Positions 35,534 to 43,843 of a stretch of 59,924 nucleotides of DNA are shown here, piece after piece. The notes below the pieces were generated by a model. It did no database searches. It had not been told where the DNA came from and saw only the letters and a list, made by a program, of their open reading frames with translations. Both the position numbers and the translations under genes were made by a program. Where the stretch lies: NCBI RefSeq assembly GCF_004916905.1, contig NZ_SDLV01000017.1, forward strand, positions 1 through 59,924. Direction: 5' to 3'. The stretch's first letter is position 1. Every line of letters starts with the position of its first letter. Origin of the DNA: Chryseobacterium candidae. GTDB lineage: Bacteria; Bacteroidota; Bacteroidia; Flavobacteriales; Weeksellaceae.

Positions 35534-36076
35534 ATGGCAAATTTACAAAATTGTCTTCAAAACTGTAGTATCTATGTCGCTACATACAGAAAGTACAACG
35601 AAGGAAGCATCTTTGGAGAATGGTTAACCCTCTCGGATTATTCGGATTACAATGAGCTTTACGAAGCTATGAAAGAACTTCATAGAGACGAAGAGGATCC
35701 AGAGTATATGTTTCAAGATTATGAATTTCCTAATTTTTTTATCACTCAAGGTTATATTAGTGAGTGCCATATTTCAAATGAGATATATGAGATAGCAGAA
35801 AAAATCAATAATTCAGCACTGGATTTTGAAATTATTGAGGCTTATATTGATTGTAGGGGGAGTTATTTTCAAGATATAGAGGATTTTTTACATGAGGTTT
35901 CAGACTCTTATTATGGCGAATATAATTCCGATGAAAATTTTGCACAGGAAATATTAGAGCAAGAAGGCAGTATTCCCGAAAACTTACCCACATACATTTA
36001 CATTGACTGGGCTTCTACAGCAAAACATATAATGTATGATTATTCCGAATCAAATGGATATTATTTCAGAAATTAA
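35534..36076 (+). CDS. ardA: Anti-restriction protein ArdA
   Basis: A 180-residue acidic DNA mimic that inhibits type I restriction-modification. The family signature is clear: CSIYVATYRKYNEGSIFGEWLTLSDYSDYNELYEAMKELHRDEEDPEYMFQDYE, followed by a domain 2 with many Asp/Glu and a C-terminal helix ending YSESNGYYF. I take MANLQ as the start, since the longer open frame begins with a TTG inside a hairpin. ArdA helps an incoming mobile element survive restriction. It heads the ardA-resolvase transcript, with a partial terminator before the resolvase. Confidence 0.95.
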   Translation: MANLQNCLQNCSIYVATYRKYNEGSIFGEWLTLSDYSDYNELYEAMKELHRDEEDPEYMFQDYEFPNFFITQGYISECHISNEIYEIAEKINNSALDFEIIEAYIDCRGSYFQDIEDFLHEVSDSYYGEYNSDENFAQEILEQEGSIPENLPTYIYIDWASTAKHIMYDYSESNGYYFRN

Positions 36077-36086
36077 AATTAACCTT

Positions 36087-36110
36087 GCGCCCTGTAAATC
36101 AGGGTGCTTT
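36087..36110 (+). terminator. Hairpin between ardA and the resolvase gene
   Basis: Arms GCGCCCTG (36087-36094) and CAGGGTGC (36100-36107) make an 8-bp stem including one G-T pair, followed by TTTATACC. It may attenuate read-through from ardA into the resolvase gene that starts at 36127. Confidence 0.5.
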
Positions 36111-36126
36111 ATACCTTTACTATAAA

Positions 36127-36720
36127 ATGAAAGCAAGATATATAAGAGTTTCCACAGCCAACCAAAAAACAGAAAGACAATTACAGAAAAGTTATCCCGA
36201 TGAAAAGCTATACATTGATATTATTAGCGGAGCAATTCCATTTAAGGAAAGAGAAAAAGGAAAAGAACTAATAAAAGATATTGAGAAAAAAAACATAGAT
36301 TATATTAGTGTTCATTCCATTGACAGACTTGGCAGAAATTTATTTGATATTTTAGATACCTTAGAGCTTCTTAATAACAAACAAATTACTTTGAAGGTAG
36401 ATAACCTCGGAATTGAAAGTTTAGTCAAAAACAAGCCTAATTCTGCCTTTAAATTAATTATCTCTGTTATGGCTAATATTGCAGAAATGGAAAGAGAAAC
36501 ATTGCTTGAAAGGCAAAGGGAAGGTATAAAGATTGCTGTTGCTAAAGGTGTTTATAAAGGTAGGCTTAAAGGTTCTGTTGAAACCAATGACCAAGTTTTA
36601 GAAAAATACAAGGATGTTGTCAAATTTTTAAACAAAGGGCAATCCCTCCGAAACACAGCTAAACTATGTAATGTTAGTTTAGGGACTGTTCAGAAGGTGA
36701 AAAAAGTGCTTGGTTCTTAA
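36127..36720 (+). CDS. Small serine recombinase (resolvase/invertase)
   Basis: A 197-residue site-specific recombinase. The catalytic domain shows the active-site Ser in YIRVSTANQ, the SIDRLGRNLFDIL arginine helix and the ERETLLERQREGI helix; a C-terminal Hin-type helix-turn-helix follows (RNTAKLCNVSLGTVQKVKK). I chose the Met of MKARYIRVST, as the frame upstream is untranslated leader. It could resolve multimers or invert a segment of the element. Its last 47 bp overlap the end of the convergent large integrase gene. Confidence 0.9.
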   Translation: MKARYIRVSTANQKTERQLQKSYPDEKLYIDIISGAIPFKEREKGKELIKDIEKKNIDYISVHSIDRLGRNLFDILDTLELLNNKQITLKVDNLGIESLVKNKPNSAFKLIISVMANIAEMERETLLERQREGIKIAVAKGVYKGRLKGSVETNDQVLEKYKDVVKFLNKGQSLRNTAKLCNVSLGTVQKVKKVLGS

Positions 36721-38632
36721 ACCATTTTTTAACCCAATCAGCTAGAGGTTTATTTTTATATATTTTATATTCTTTGCAAAAGAAAGCATAAGATTCTTTT
36801 TCTTTAGCAACTGATAATGTACTTAATCCTGAATCTTTGCATAGTAATTCAGGATTTTTACTATAAAATTCAATTATTTTTTCTGAAGTCCAATCTTTGA
36901 TGTTTCCATAAGGATATATAGAGTTACTAATAATTTGTAAATTTTCTCCCTTTTGAATAAAAGGAGGTAAAACAAATTTTTCCTCAGATGGTATAAGGAT
37001 AATTTTTTCCATAATTGGATTCTCAATAATGTTTATGATGTTTTCTGATTTACTATTAAAATATTTTGAAAATAAAAGTTCATTATCTGTAATGGAATAA
37101 AGTAAATCTTTTTTTCTAAAGAATAAATAATGTTCTTCTTCTAACTTGATTTTAAATTTTATAATCAAAGAATATACATCTTGATTTTTTTCAGAAGAAA
37201 AAACTTTTATATTCTGGATGTATTTATTAACTATTTCTTTTTGTTCTAAAAATGAAAGCGAATCTGTAAATTGCTCAAATTCTTCAACATAATTGTTTAT
37301 TAACTTGTCACTATTAGCTACATTACTTAGTTGTAATTCATAATCTTTCAATAAAATATTAGCATCTTTTATTTCTGAATCAATGCTATTTTTTTGCTTT
37401 TTTATTTCTTCTTCATTTAATAACCCCTTTGACACAGCAATAATTAAGTTATCTTTCTGCTGTTGCAAATTTGACAATTGTTTTCTTACTTTCAAAATAT
37501 TATCTGAAATGGATTCTTTATTATCTCTTTTCATTAAAATATCTTTCTGTAAAAGACTTATCAAATCAGAACCTTTAAAAAATCTCGACCAAACTATTCC
37601 TTCAATTTTATCAATATTGATACTCCTATTACCGCAACTTTCTCCTTTATACCTTTTTGATGAGCATTGATAAGCATGGTCTTTTTTGTTCTCTCTACTT
37701 CTTCCAACCATATTCCTTCCACACTTTCCACAACGGATTAATCCTTTTAGTAAATATCTATAATTGACCTTTTTTCCAGTATTATTAGAGTTGCTAGTAA
37801 GGTTTTCATTTACTTTATCCCAAAATTCCTCTGGAATTATAATTGGAGCTTCAAAAATTTCATCTTTCCATTTTCTTTGTCCTTTATATATGGTATTTTT
37901 TAAAATGTTTCTTATTGTATTCCCTCTCCATTTTGCATCTATTTTCTTTAATTCTTTAATCTCCCCAGTGTATTTATTTTTTGTTGTATATACACCTTTT
38001 CCAATTTTATTATATGATGTTGGAATATTCTCATCATTTAAAATATTTGCTATATTATCTGTTCCCTTTCCATCTAATGACAAACTAAATATTTTGTGAA
38101 TAATTGCTTGTTCTTGTTCATCAATAACCAAAAAGCCTTCAGAATCTTTTTTATATCCGTAGGGTGGTATAGCATGGACTTTACCCGCCTCTATATTTCT
38201 CTTTAATACACTTTTAATCTTTCTGCTACCATTTTTGATGTAGAAATTGTTCATTAAAGAAAGCATGTGTGACTGTAGATAATTTTCATCACTATCAAAA
38301 TCAAATTCTCCAGTAGTATTAAAGAAAAGTTTAATTTTTTTACTTTGAAATAAATTGTAAAGTTTCGCCCAAACATCCTTATGCCTTTCTAATCTTGATT
38401 GATCGAAAGAAAAAACATGAGTTATTTTATTATCGAATACATCTTCAACTAATTTTGATAACCCTGGACGATTGTCTATATCAAGAGCTCCAGAATAACC
38501 TTCATCGATATATATGGTGTAACTAATGCCTAATTTACTAGCTAAAGTTTTTCCCAATTCAACTTGGTCATTAATTGACCTATCTTTACCTTCTTCTTTC
38601 TCTCTTGATATTCTTGCGTAAATACCTAACAT
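36674..38632 (-). CDS. Large serine recombinase, integrase of the element
   Basis: A 652-residue integrase of the large serine recombinase family. Catalytic domain with Ser9 (YARISREKEEG) and SFDQSRLERH; Recombinase domain (IPPYGYKKDSEGFLVIDEQE...KGTDNIANILNDENIPTS); zinc ribbon (IRCGKCGRNM ... YQCSSK ... ESCGNRS) and a coiled-coil helix (about 400-450). I chose the Met six codons inside the frame, as it starts MLGIYARIS directly before the catalytic motif. Its gene begins 48 bp from the right att core, as expected for the enzyme that integrated the element. A 50-bp 3' overlap with the resolvase gene is odd. Confidence 0.94.
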   Translation of the reverse strand: MLGIYARISREKEEGKDRSINDQVELGKTLASKLGISYTIYIDEGYSGALDIDNRPGLSKLVEDVFDNKITHVFSFDQSRLERHKDVWAKLYNLFQSKKIKLFFNTTGEFDFDSDENYLQSHMLSLMNNFYIKNGSRKIKSVLKRNIEAGKVHAIPPYGYKKDSEGFLVIDEQEQAIIHKIFSLSLDGKGTDNIANILNDENIPTSYNKIGKGVYTTKNKYTGEIKELKKIDAKWRGNTIRNILKNTIYKGQRKWKDEIFEAPIIIPEEFWDKVNENLTSNSNNTGKKVNYRYLLKGLIRCGKCGRNMVGRSRENKKDHAYQCSSKRYKGESCGNRSINIDKIEGIVWSRFFKGSDLISLLQKDILMKRDNKESISDNILKVRKQLSNLQQQKDNLIIAVSKGLLNEEEIKKQKNSIDSEIKDANILLKDYELQLSNVANSDKLINNYVEEFEQFTDSLSFLEQKEIVNKYIQNIKVFSSEKNQDVYSLIIKFKIKLEEEHYLFFRKKDLLYSITDNELLFSKYFNSKSENIINIIENPIMEKIILIPSEEKFVLPPFIQKGENLQIISNSIYPYGNIKDWTSEKIIEFYSKNPELLCKDSGLSTLSVAKEKESYAFFCKEYKIYKNKPLADWVKKWFKNQALFSPSEQSLN

Positions 38633-38679
38633 ACAATTAATTTTACACAAATATACAATATGGTTACATTCTATACAAT

Positions 38680-38685
38680 AACATC
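38680..38685. other. att core, right junction (AACATC)
   Basis: Second copy of the core shared with 23951-23956. On this side it is followed by yifB sequence (GGAAATAGTATGATG) and preceded by element sequence (TTACATTCTATACAAT). If the two element-side arms are joined, both contain TACATT and ATATAC in inverted orientation around the core, as expected of an attP. Confidence 0.85.
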
Positions 38686-39525
38686 GGAAATAGTATGATG
38701 TGGAGACCTGAAGGGACGAACCGTCATTAATGATGTTTCAGTTCCTATTTTCCCGGTTACGGAATGAATTTTGGTTGTTTCCAAAGCTTCCTTCAATGTC
38801 AAAGGAGGTAAAATACTGGGTACTCTTTTGGCCAGCATTGTTTTTCCGCTTCCGGGCGGCCCGATCAAGATAATATTATGTCCGCCTGCTGCTGCCACTT
38901 CCATCGCTCTTTTGGCTGTTTCCTGACCTTTAACTTCGGAGAAATCAAAAGGAAAATCGTTGATCTTTTCATGAAATTCTTTTCTGGTATCCAGTGTCAT
39001 TTTTTCAAGTGCTTTTCCCTCGTTAAAAAAATCAATAACTTCTCTGATATTTTCTATTCCATATACTTCAAGATCGTTTACAATAGCTGCTTCTCTGGCA
39101 TTTTGTTTTGGAAGAATAATTCCTTTAAAGCCTTCTTCTCTGGCTTGGATGGCAATGGGCAAAACACCTTTAATGGGCTGTAGGCTTCCATCCAGAGAAA
39201 GTTCTCCCATAATAATATAACTCTCAATTTCTTCTGCCAGAATCTGATCTGAAGCAGCCAAGATCCCGATTGCAATACTAAGGTCATAGGCAGAACCTTC
39301 TTTTCTAAGATCTGCGGGAGCCATATTAATAGTAATTTTCTTTCCGGGAATTTTAAATCCTACATTCTTCAGGGCTGCAGAAATTCTGTAGCTGCTTTCC
39401 TTAATAGCATTATCAGGAAGACCTACGAGGTGGTATCCTACTCCTCCGGTATCTACATTCACTTCAATAGTAATGGTCTGTGCAGCCACTCCATGAATGG
39501 CACTTCCATAAATTTTGATCAGCAT
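38680..39525 (-). pseudogene. yifB: yifB/comM 5' fragment, truncated by the element
   Basis: The N-terminal 282 residues of YifB/ComM: the ChlI-like domain ([53 protein letters not shown]), then the AAA+ P-loop GPPGSGKTM (near residue 225) and [11 protein letters not shown] up to the junction. After the core the frame reads two element-derived codons (Ile-Val) and stops. Walker A remains here while Walker B is in the other piece, so neither fragment can work as an ATPase. The native promoter stays in front of this part. Confidence 0.93.
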
Positions 39526-39640
39526 GGTGTGTTTTTGGAGTAAAAGTAATGAATATACTATTTTGAAATTCTGATGTTTATGTTAATGAAATTCTAGTCA
39601 GACAGAAATATTAAAAAAGAAATTCAAAAATTTTCAGAAT

Positions 39641-39670
39641 AAAAAAACCGGTACAAATTACTTTGTACCG
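39641..39670 (-). terminator. Terminator of the sigma-factor/T9SS operon
   Basis: Arms CGGTACAAA (39649-39657) and TTTGTACCG (39662-39670) form a 9-bp stem; on the minus strand a T run (complement of 39641-39647) follows. It lies about 280 bp after the stop at 39947, so the transcript has a long 3' part. Confidence 0.7.
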
Positions 39671-39729
39671 ACTCAACCATTATTAAAAACTAACGAAAAA
39701 GATTATGCCGTCTGAATTACTGAAAAATC

Positions 39730-39905
39730 AAGTGTAAGTCAGGAAGCCGGATGCCGGAAAGAGGAAATTCCTTTTTGGGGGTAATTATGACCGTCATTAG
39801 ATTAACAAGGATGAAATGCATCTATGATCGTAAAGTATTAAAATAAATCACTTCAGTTCTTCTTCAATACAAGGAACATCCCTCCTCAGACATCCCATCT
39901 TCCTT
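39730..39905. repeat. Second purine/pyrimidine-rich intergenic repeat
   Basis: A purine arm with 7-nt steps (GGAAGCC, GGATGCC, GGAAAGA, GGAAATT near 39741-39768) and, about 110 bp later, a pyrimidine arm (CATCCCTCCTC ... CATCTTCCTTCCC) recall the repeat at 885-1003. The rest of 39526-39946 has no gene; it holds the terminator and this repeat. Confidence 0.35.
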
Positions 39906-39946
39906 CCCACAATCAATTTTTAACCTCTTCAGACTTTATAATCCTA

Positions 39947-40909
39947 TTATTTTTTTATAAATCTGTTTTTATATTCAATTCCATCTGTGCTCTTAGAAAC
40001 AATGATATAATTCCCCGGTACCAGACCGCTTACATCAATCGCCTGATTATATCTGTGATCTACTTTCTTAAGGACAAGTTTTCCGGACATATCAATGATG
40101 ATAACTTCCTTATAGATTTTATCCGATTCTTTCCCAATATAAAGATGCTGTGCAGTAGGATTAGGATAAATTTTCAGAGTATTATCTTTCATTTTTGTCT
40201 CTCCTGTTCCCAAATTGCTGCAGAACTCCCAATCTCCGAAATTCAGTTCTACAAATGCAAACGGATCTAACATCTCACACTGATCCGGACAATATTCCGT
40301 ACAGGCATAAAATCCGTATTTCCCTGAACTTGTTGCAACATAGGTATCTCCTACTACTCCCGGGATAATACAAGGATCTCCCATCGCCGGCGGATTACTG
40401 CCTGGCACACATCTGAACCAGGTATGTTTACCATATACAACAGGAAAAATATTATCAAACTGTACAGAAGCTCCGTTGCAGACGTTCACTGTTCCTCCAT
40501 TTTCCTGATACGTACCCGGTGTATAAGTAGTCATCATCGCCGGCAGCCCATATACAAAGCCATCTGCAAACGCTGCAGGACTTTCTGCTGTACAGTCACC
40601 TTCAGAAACGACTACTTTAAAATAATTCAGCTGATCACTACCACTAATGATTAATTGCTGTGAAGCAGCTCCCGGAATGGCGACCCATGGGTTGTTATTG
40701 GGTGTCTGCCAGGTCCATTCCTGTTTGTACCACTGATAAGTTGCATAAGTCTGTGTAGTGGAAAGAATTTCATCTTCCGTATTACAGAATAAAATCGTTC
40801 CGGGATATTTTTGCCCAAGTCTCGCACTGGTAATTGTAGGAGTACATTGTGCTTTTATATTCAAAATACCGAATAGTAAAACCACTAAAAAAGTTAGTTT
40901 TGTTTTCAT
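39947..40909 (-). CDS. T9SS type A sorting-domain protein
   Basis: A 320-residue secreted protein: signal peptide (FLVVLLFGILNIKAQ), an Ig-like/PKD-like Cys-containing body (CNTEDEILSTTQTYATYQWYKQ; VCNGASVQFD), and a C-terminal type IX secretion sorting domain (LKIYPNPTAQHLYIG; VIIIDMSGKLVLKK; LVPGNYIIVSKS). The sorting domain directs export through the outer membrane and often attachment to LPS. It lies 40 bp downstream of the beta-barrel protein gene, at the end of the sigma-factor unit. Confidence 0.9.
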   Translation of the reverse strand: MKTKLTFLVVLLFGILNIKAQCTPTITSARLGQKYPGTILFCNTEDEILSTTQTYATYQWYKQEWTWQTPNNNPWVAIPGAASQQLIISGSDQLNYFKVVVSEGDCTAESPAAFADGFVYGLPAMMTTYTPGTYQENGGTVNVCNGASVQFDNIFPVVYGKHTWFRCVPGSNPPAMGDPCIIPGVVGDTYVATSSGKYGFYACTEYCPDQCEMLDPFAFVELNFGDWEFCSNLGTGETKMKDNTLKIYPNPTAQHLYIGKESDKIYKEVIIIDMSGKLVLKKVDHRYNQAIDVSGLVPGNYIIVSKSTDGIEYKNRFIKK

Positions 40910-40949
40910 ATATAGATTATTAAGTTTGGTGTTGCAAAAATGGTCTGCC

Positions 40950-42347
40950 TTAATCCAGCAGTACTCGTATTCCGAATTTCATATTAAACTGAAGAGGTTT
41001 TTCTTTGTAAATGGTATTAGGAGCATTTTCTTCTTTAAAATGATATCCGATTCCCGGTTCTGCATAAATTCCGACCTTATCAATGATTTTCAGCTGAAGG
41101 CCTACCGCCGTATTCACAGAAAACTGGAAAGGTTTTGGCTCCAGGCGTTCCTTTGAGGATTCTTTTATCTCATCATTCACAACATACGTTGTTGTAATAT
41201 TACCTGCTACTGGTTTTTCCACCAGGGCCCCACCTGTAATATATCCTGTAAATTTTCCTTTTTGAATGATATTATAATTAATCTGTACAGGAATTCCTAT
41301 ATAATGAACTGTCTGATTTCCTTTTATATAATTATTACCACTTCCGGAATGCAGTTCAGAAGAAAGTTTGGTATAATTCAGTCCTGTTCCTATTCCCCAT
41401 CTTTTCCCCCAATTATAGTAAACGGAAAGCCCAAACGTTACCGGTACTTTATGCCTTATTCTCGCTTCTACGTGCTGACTTTGATTGGCCAGTAAAATGG
41501 CTTTCAGAGGATCATCATGATATTCAGAAGTAGTCCATACCTGTTCAATATTCATTGCTTTTCCAGTAATTGAAGCATATCCCGGAAACTGCTGTTCTGC
41601 AGAATTGGAAGCCATATTGCCTGTAAGCATACCCAGCATCCATGATTTTTTGTCTCTGGATTTTTGGGTATGATGCGCTGTATGTTCGGCGTATACTTCT
41701 TTTATTTTCTCCTGCTTAAAAAGCACCTCATCATTTTTGTTTTCTACAACCGGTTCTTTCACTGTATCATCAACAGGAAATGTTTTCTGGGTGATCTTAC
41801 TTTCCTGCTGAAAAGACTCCGCTACTGTCGGAAACTTGAAGACATCCTGGTTTTTATGATTGCTTCCAGCATGATTTTCTGCTCTATTACGAGCATATCT
41901 TTGTGTCAACATTTTCTCCGGAACGGCGTTATTCAATCTATTTTCAGCCAAAAAAACATCTATTTTTGATTGGCCTTCACTGCCTGAAATATTCTCAGTT
42001 TCTGTAGTTTTTAAATATTCTTTTTCCTTTTCTCCTTTCACATCTGCCGGTTTCTGAGACAGAGTTTTTCCAGTATCATTCCGGGGCAGTATTTTGATCA
42101 GCAAAAACAATAATGCAATGGCCGCTGCAATCCCTCCAACGCGATAAAATATGGATCTGTTTCCCACATTTGTTCCCTTTTCTTTCTTTGTTCCACCTTC
42201 GGGAACTTCAGGAATAAATCCGGGAATGCTGTTGTTTTCTTCTCCGGAAAATAATTCATCTTTAATGCCATCCCACAACCCTTCCGGAACGTCCTCTTCA
42301 TGGTCATCCATTCTGCTTCGCAGATTATTTAGCCATTCGTTATTCAT
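40950..42347 (-). CDS. Inner-membrane anchored protein with C-terminal outer-membrane beta-barrel
   Basis: A 465-residue protein. Residues 1-70 are cytoplasmic and short (MNNEWLNNLRSRMDDHEEDVP, an anti-sigma-like opening), then one membrane segment (AAAIALLFLLIKIL, about 73-88), a disordered linker (about 90-240), and a C-terminal barrel-like half with a porin-type end (VGIYAEPGIGYHF...FNMKFGIRVLLD). Its start overlaps the stop of the sigma gene by 8 bp, so it is probably the anti-sigma partner. Having both an inner-membrane helix and an outer-membrane barrel in one chain is topologically odd but recurrent in Bacteroidetes. Confidence 0.75.
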   Translation of the reverse strand: MNNEWLNNLRSRMDDHEEDVPEGLWDGIKDELFSGEENNSIPGFIPEVPEGGTKKEKGTNVGNRSIFYRVGGIAAAIALLFLLIKILPRNDTGKTLSQKPADVKGEKEKEYLKTTETENISGSEGQSKIDVFLAENRLNNAVPEKMLTQRYARNRAENHAGSNHKNQDVFKFPTVAESFQQESKITQKTFPVDDTVKEPVVENKNDEVLFKQEKIKEVYAEHTAHHTQKSRDKKSWMLGMLTGNMASNSAEQQFPGYASITGKAMNIEQVWTTSEYHDDPLKAILLANQSQHVEARIRHKVPVTFGLSVYYNWGKRWGIGTGLNYTKLSSELHSGSGNNYIKGNQTVHYIGIPVQINYNIIQKGKFTGYITGGALVEKPVAGNITTTYVVNDEIKESSKERLEPKPFQFSVNTAVGLQLKIIDKVGIYAEPGIGYHFKEENAPNTIYKEKPLQFNMKFGIRVLLD

Positions 42348-42906
42348 ATTGTGCTTTTTTTGACATTTTAAATTCTTTTATTTTCCGGGCAAGCAGCCCT
42401 TTCGCTCTGTGAAACTGAGATGCAGATGAATTTTCTGCAATTCCGAGCAGCACGGCAATTTCTTTATGGCTTTTTTTCTCAAATACGAACAGGTTAAAAA
42501 CAGTTCTGTAGCCATCAGGAAGAGCTCTGATCATCATCATAATATCATCACGGGGGATTTCTTCAAAATCCGGTTCTTCTTCATTAGGAATATCCGGAAG
42601 GTCATCTACTTCTACAGCAGATTTAAAGTCTCCTTTCTGTTTAATATGCTTCAGGGATTCATTGACTGTAATACGGGTCATCCAGGCTTTTAAAGAACCA
42701 TTACCTCTATACTCAAAAGATTCTATCGAACGGAACATTTTGATAAAACTGTTTTGAAGCACATCATGAACATCTTCTTTTTCTGCCACATAACGGGAGC
42801 ACACATAAGACAGATTTCCGGAATAAGCCCCAAAAAGCTCTTTCCAGGCAGCCTCTTCCTTTTTCAGAAGGTGCTTTACCAAAATCTGTTCTTTACTTTC
42901 TTCCAT
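42340..42906 (-). CDS. ECF-type RNA polymerase sigma factor
   Basis: A 188-residue sigma factor: region 2 (VCSRYVAEKEDVHDVLQNSFIKMFRSIESFEYRG followed by LKAWMTRITVNESL) and region 4 (ALPDGYRTVFNLFVFEKKSHKEIAVLLGIAENSSASQFHRAKGLL). I chose MEESKEQ as start, as the longer frame adds a Cys/Leu/Arg-rich stretch unlike sigma factors. It is translationally coupled to the barrel protein that follows. It may direct its own operon and the T9SS cargo gene in response to envelope signals. Confidence 0.92.
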   Translation of the reverse strand: MEESKEQILVKHLLKKEEAAWKELFGAYSGNLSYVCSRYVAEKEDVHDVLQNSFIKMFRSIESFEYRGNGSLKAWMTRITVNESLKHIKQKGDFKSAVEVDDLPDIPNEEEPDFEEIPRDDIMMMIRALPDGYRTVFNLFVFEKKSHKEIAVLLGIAENSSASQFHRAKGLLARKIKEFKMSKKAQYE

Positions 42907-43012
42907 ATGATGCAACTGCCTCCGTATCCACCGGGATGTTATAAAACCGTCAAGCAAAAACAGATTGCATCTTTTTAATAAAGCGCAATCCATTGATGAT
43001 ACTAACTATTCA

Positions 43013-43591
43013 TTAATTTTTTATACTGAACGGAAAATTATAATCGATCACTTCATAAGGAGTAACCACTGTTCCGTCTACTGTAATTTTGTCTGCTGTG
43101 AGCGCATATCTGAGCGTTCTATCCATCCCTACATAATATCCTTTTTGCTTAGAAACGAATTCCACAACTGTCTTTTTATTCACTCCGTCTACCGGAATCT
43201 GAAGCTCCATTGTTTTTGGGGTAAGGGTAAGCTCTATCACATTATTTGCGGTATTGATCACTGCTGCATATTTAATATCATAGTTCACCTTTCCCATTGA
43301 TTTCATGGCATTTTCTGCTTTTGCAGGATCCTTTACGACTGTTTTTACAATTTCACTTATTGGAAATTCGGCAAAAGAGATCGTATCTTTCTTTACTTTG
43401 AATTCTTTTATTCCTTCTCTTTTGGTATTTCCCTGTACAATAATCAGTTTTCCTTTATAGTTCCCTGGTAATTCTTCCATTTTTACAGGTGGAATGTCTG
43501 GTCCATCGTTATCATTACAAGAGAATAAGGCCAATCCTGCCAAAACCATTAAAACTGTCATAAAAAATCGGGGTACTGTTAATTTTTTCAT
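43013..43591 (-). CDS. DUF4840-like lipoprotein
   Basis: A 192-residue lipoprotein (signal RFFMTVLMVLAGLALFSC). The mature part matches the DUF4840 layout: ELPGNYKGKLIIVQGNTKREG strand pair, an internal FPISEIVKTVV segment, and a C-terminal DGTVVTPYEVIDYNFPFSI tail. Function unknown. It lies 107 bp upstream of the sigma factor start on the same strand and could belong to that operon or have its own promoter. Confidence 0.78.
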   Translation of the reverse strand: MKKLTVPRFFMTVLMVLAGLALFSCNDNDGPDIPPVKMEELPGNYKGKLIIVQGNTKREGIKEFKVKKDTISFAEFPISEIVKTVVKDPAKAENAMKSMGKVNYDIKYAAVINTANNVIELTLTPKTMELQIPVDGVNKKTVVEFVSKQKGYYVGMDRTLRYALTADKITVDGTVVTPYEVIDYNFPFSIKN

Positions 43592-43843
43592 TGCATTACA
43601 TTTTCGTTAAACATTAATTATTTTCGAGTACTCATCTATATAAATCATGTTTTCTGAAAATCTTGCATACTTTTTTATAAAAAAGAGGAAAATTTTTATA
43701 ACCGATTGATTTTGTGAATGTAAAATTTCATCACTTCATTGCAAATTCTGTACCTGTTGTAAAAATTGAGTTGTATTGATGCCTCAAAACAGCAAAAAGG
43801 AAACTACATACCATAGTTTCCTTTATTATTTTTAAGGTATATT

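Larger units (their letters stand above)
23951..38685. mobile_element. 14.7-kb serine-integrase integrative element in yifB
   Basis: Both ends carry the same AACATC; removing one copy with the intervening 14,729 bp joins the two yifB pieces in frame (SDVALV). The large serine recombinase gene lies 48 bp from the right junction, as expected for this class. Cargo includes a replication-like gene, defence candidates, an RHS-type cassette, ArdA and a resolvase. No conjugation genes or canonical relaxase are visible, so it is best described as an integrative (possibly mobilisable) genomic island. It is visibly richer in A+T than the flanks. This is a strong structural inference from the junctions. 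Confidence 0.93.

Noticed and set aside
24202..36720. Conjugative transfer module in the island
   Set aside because: No TraG/VirB-type ATPases or canonical relaxase seen; only a possible MobT/Rep-like protein.
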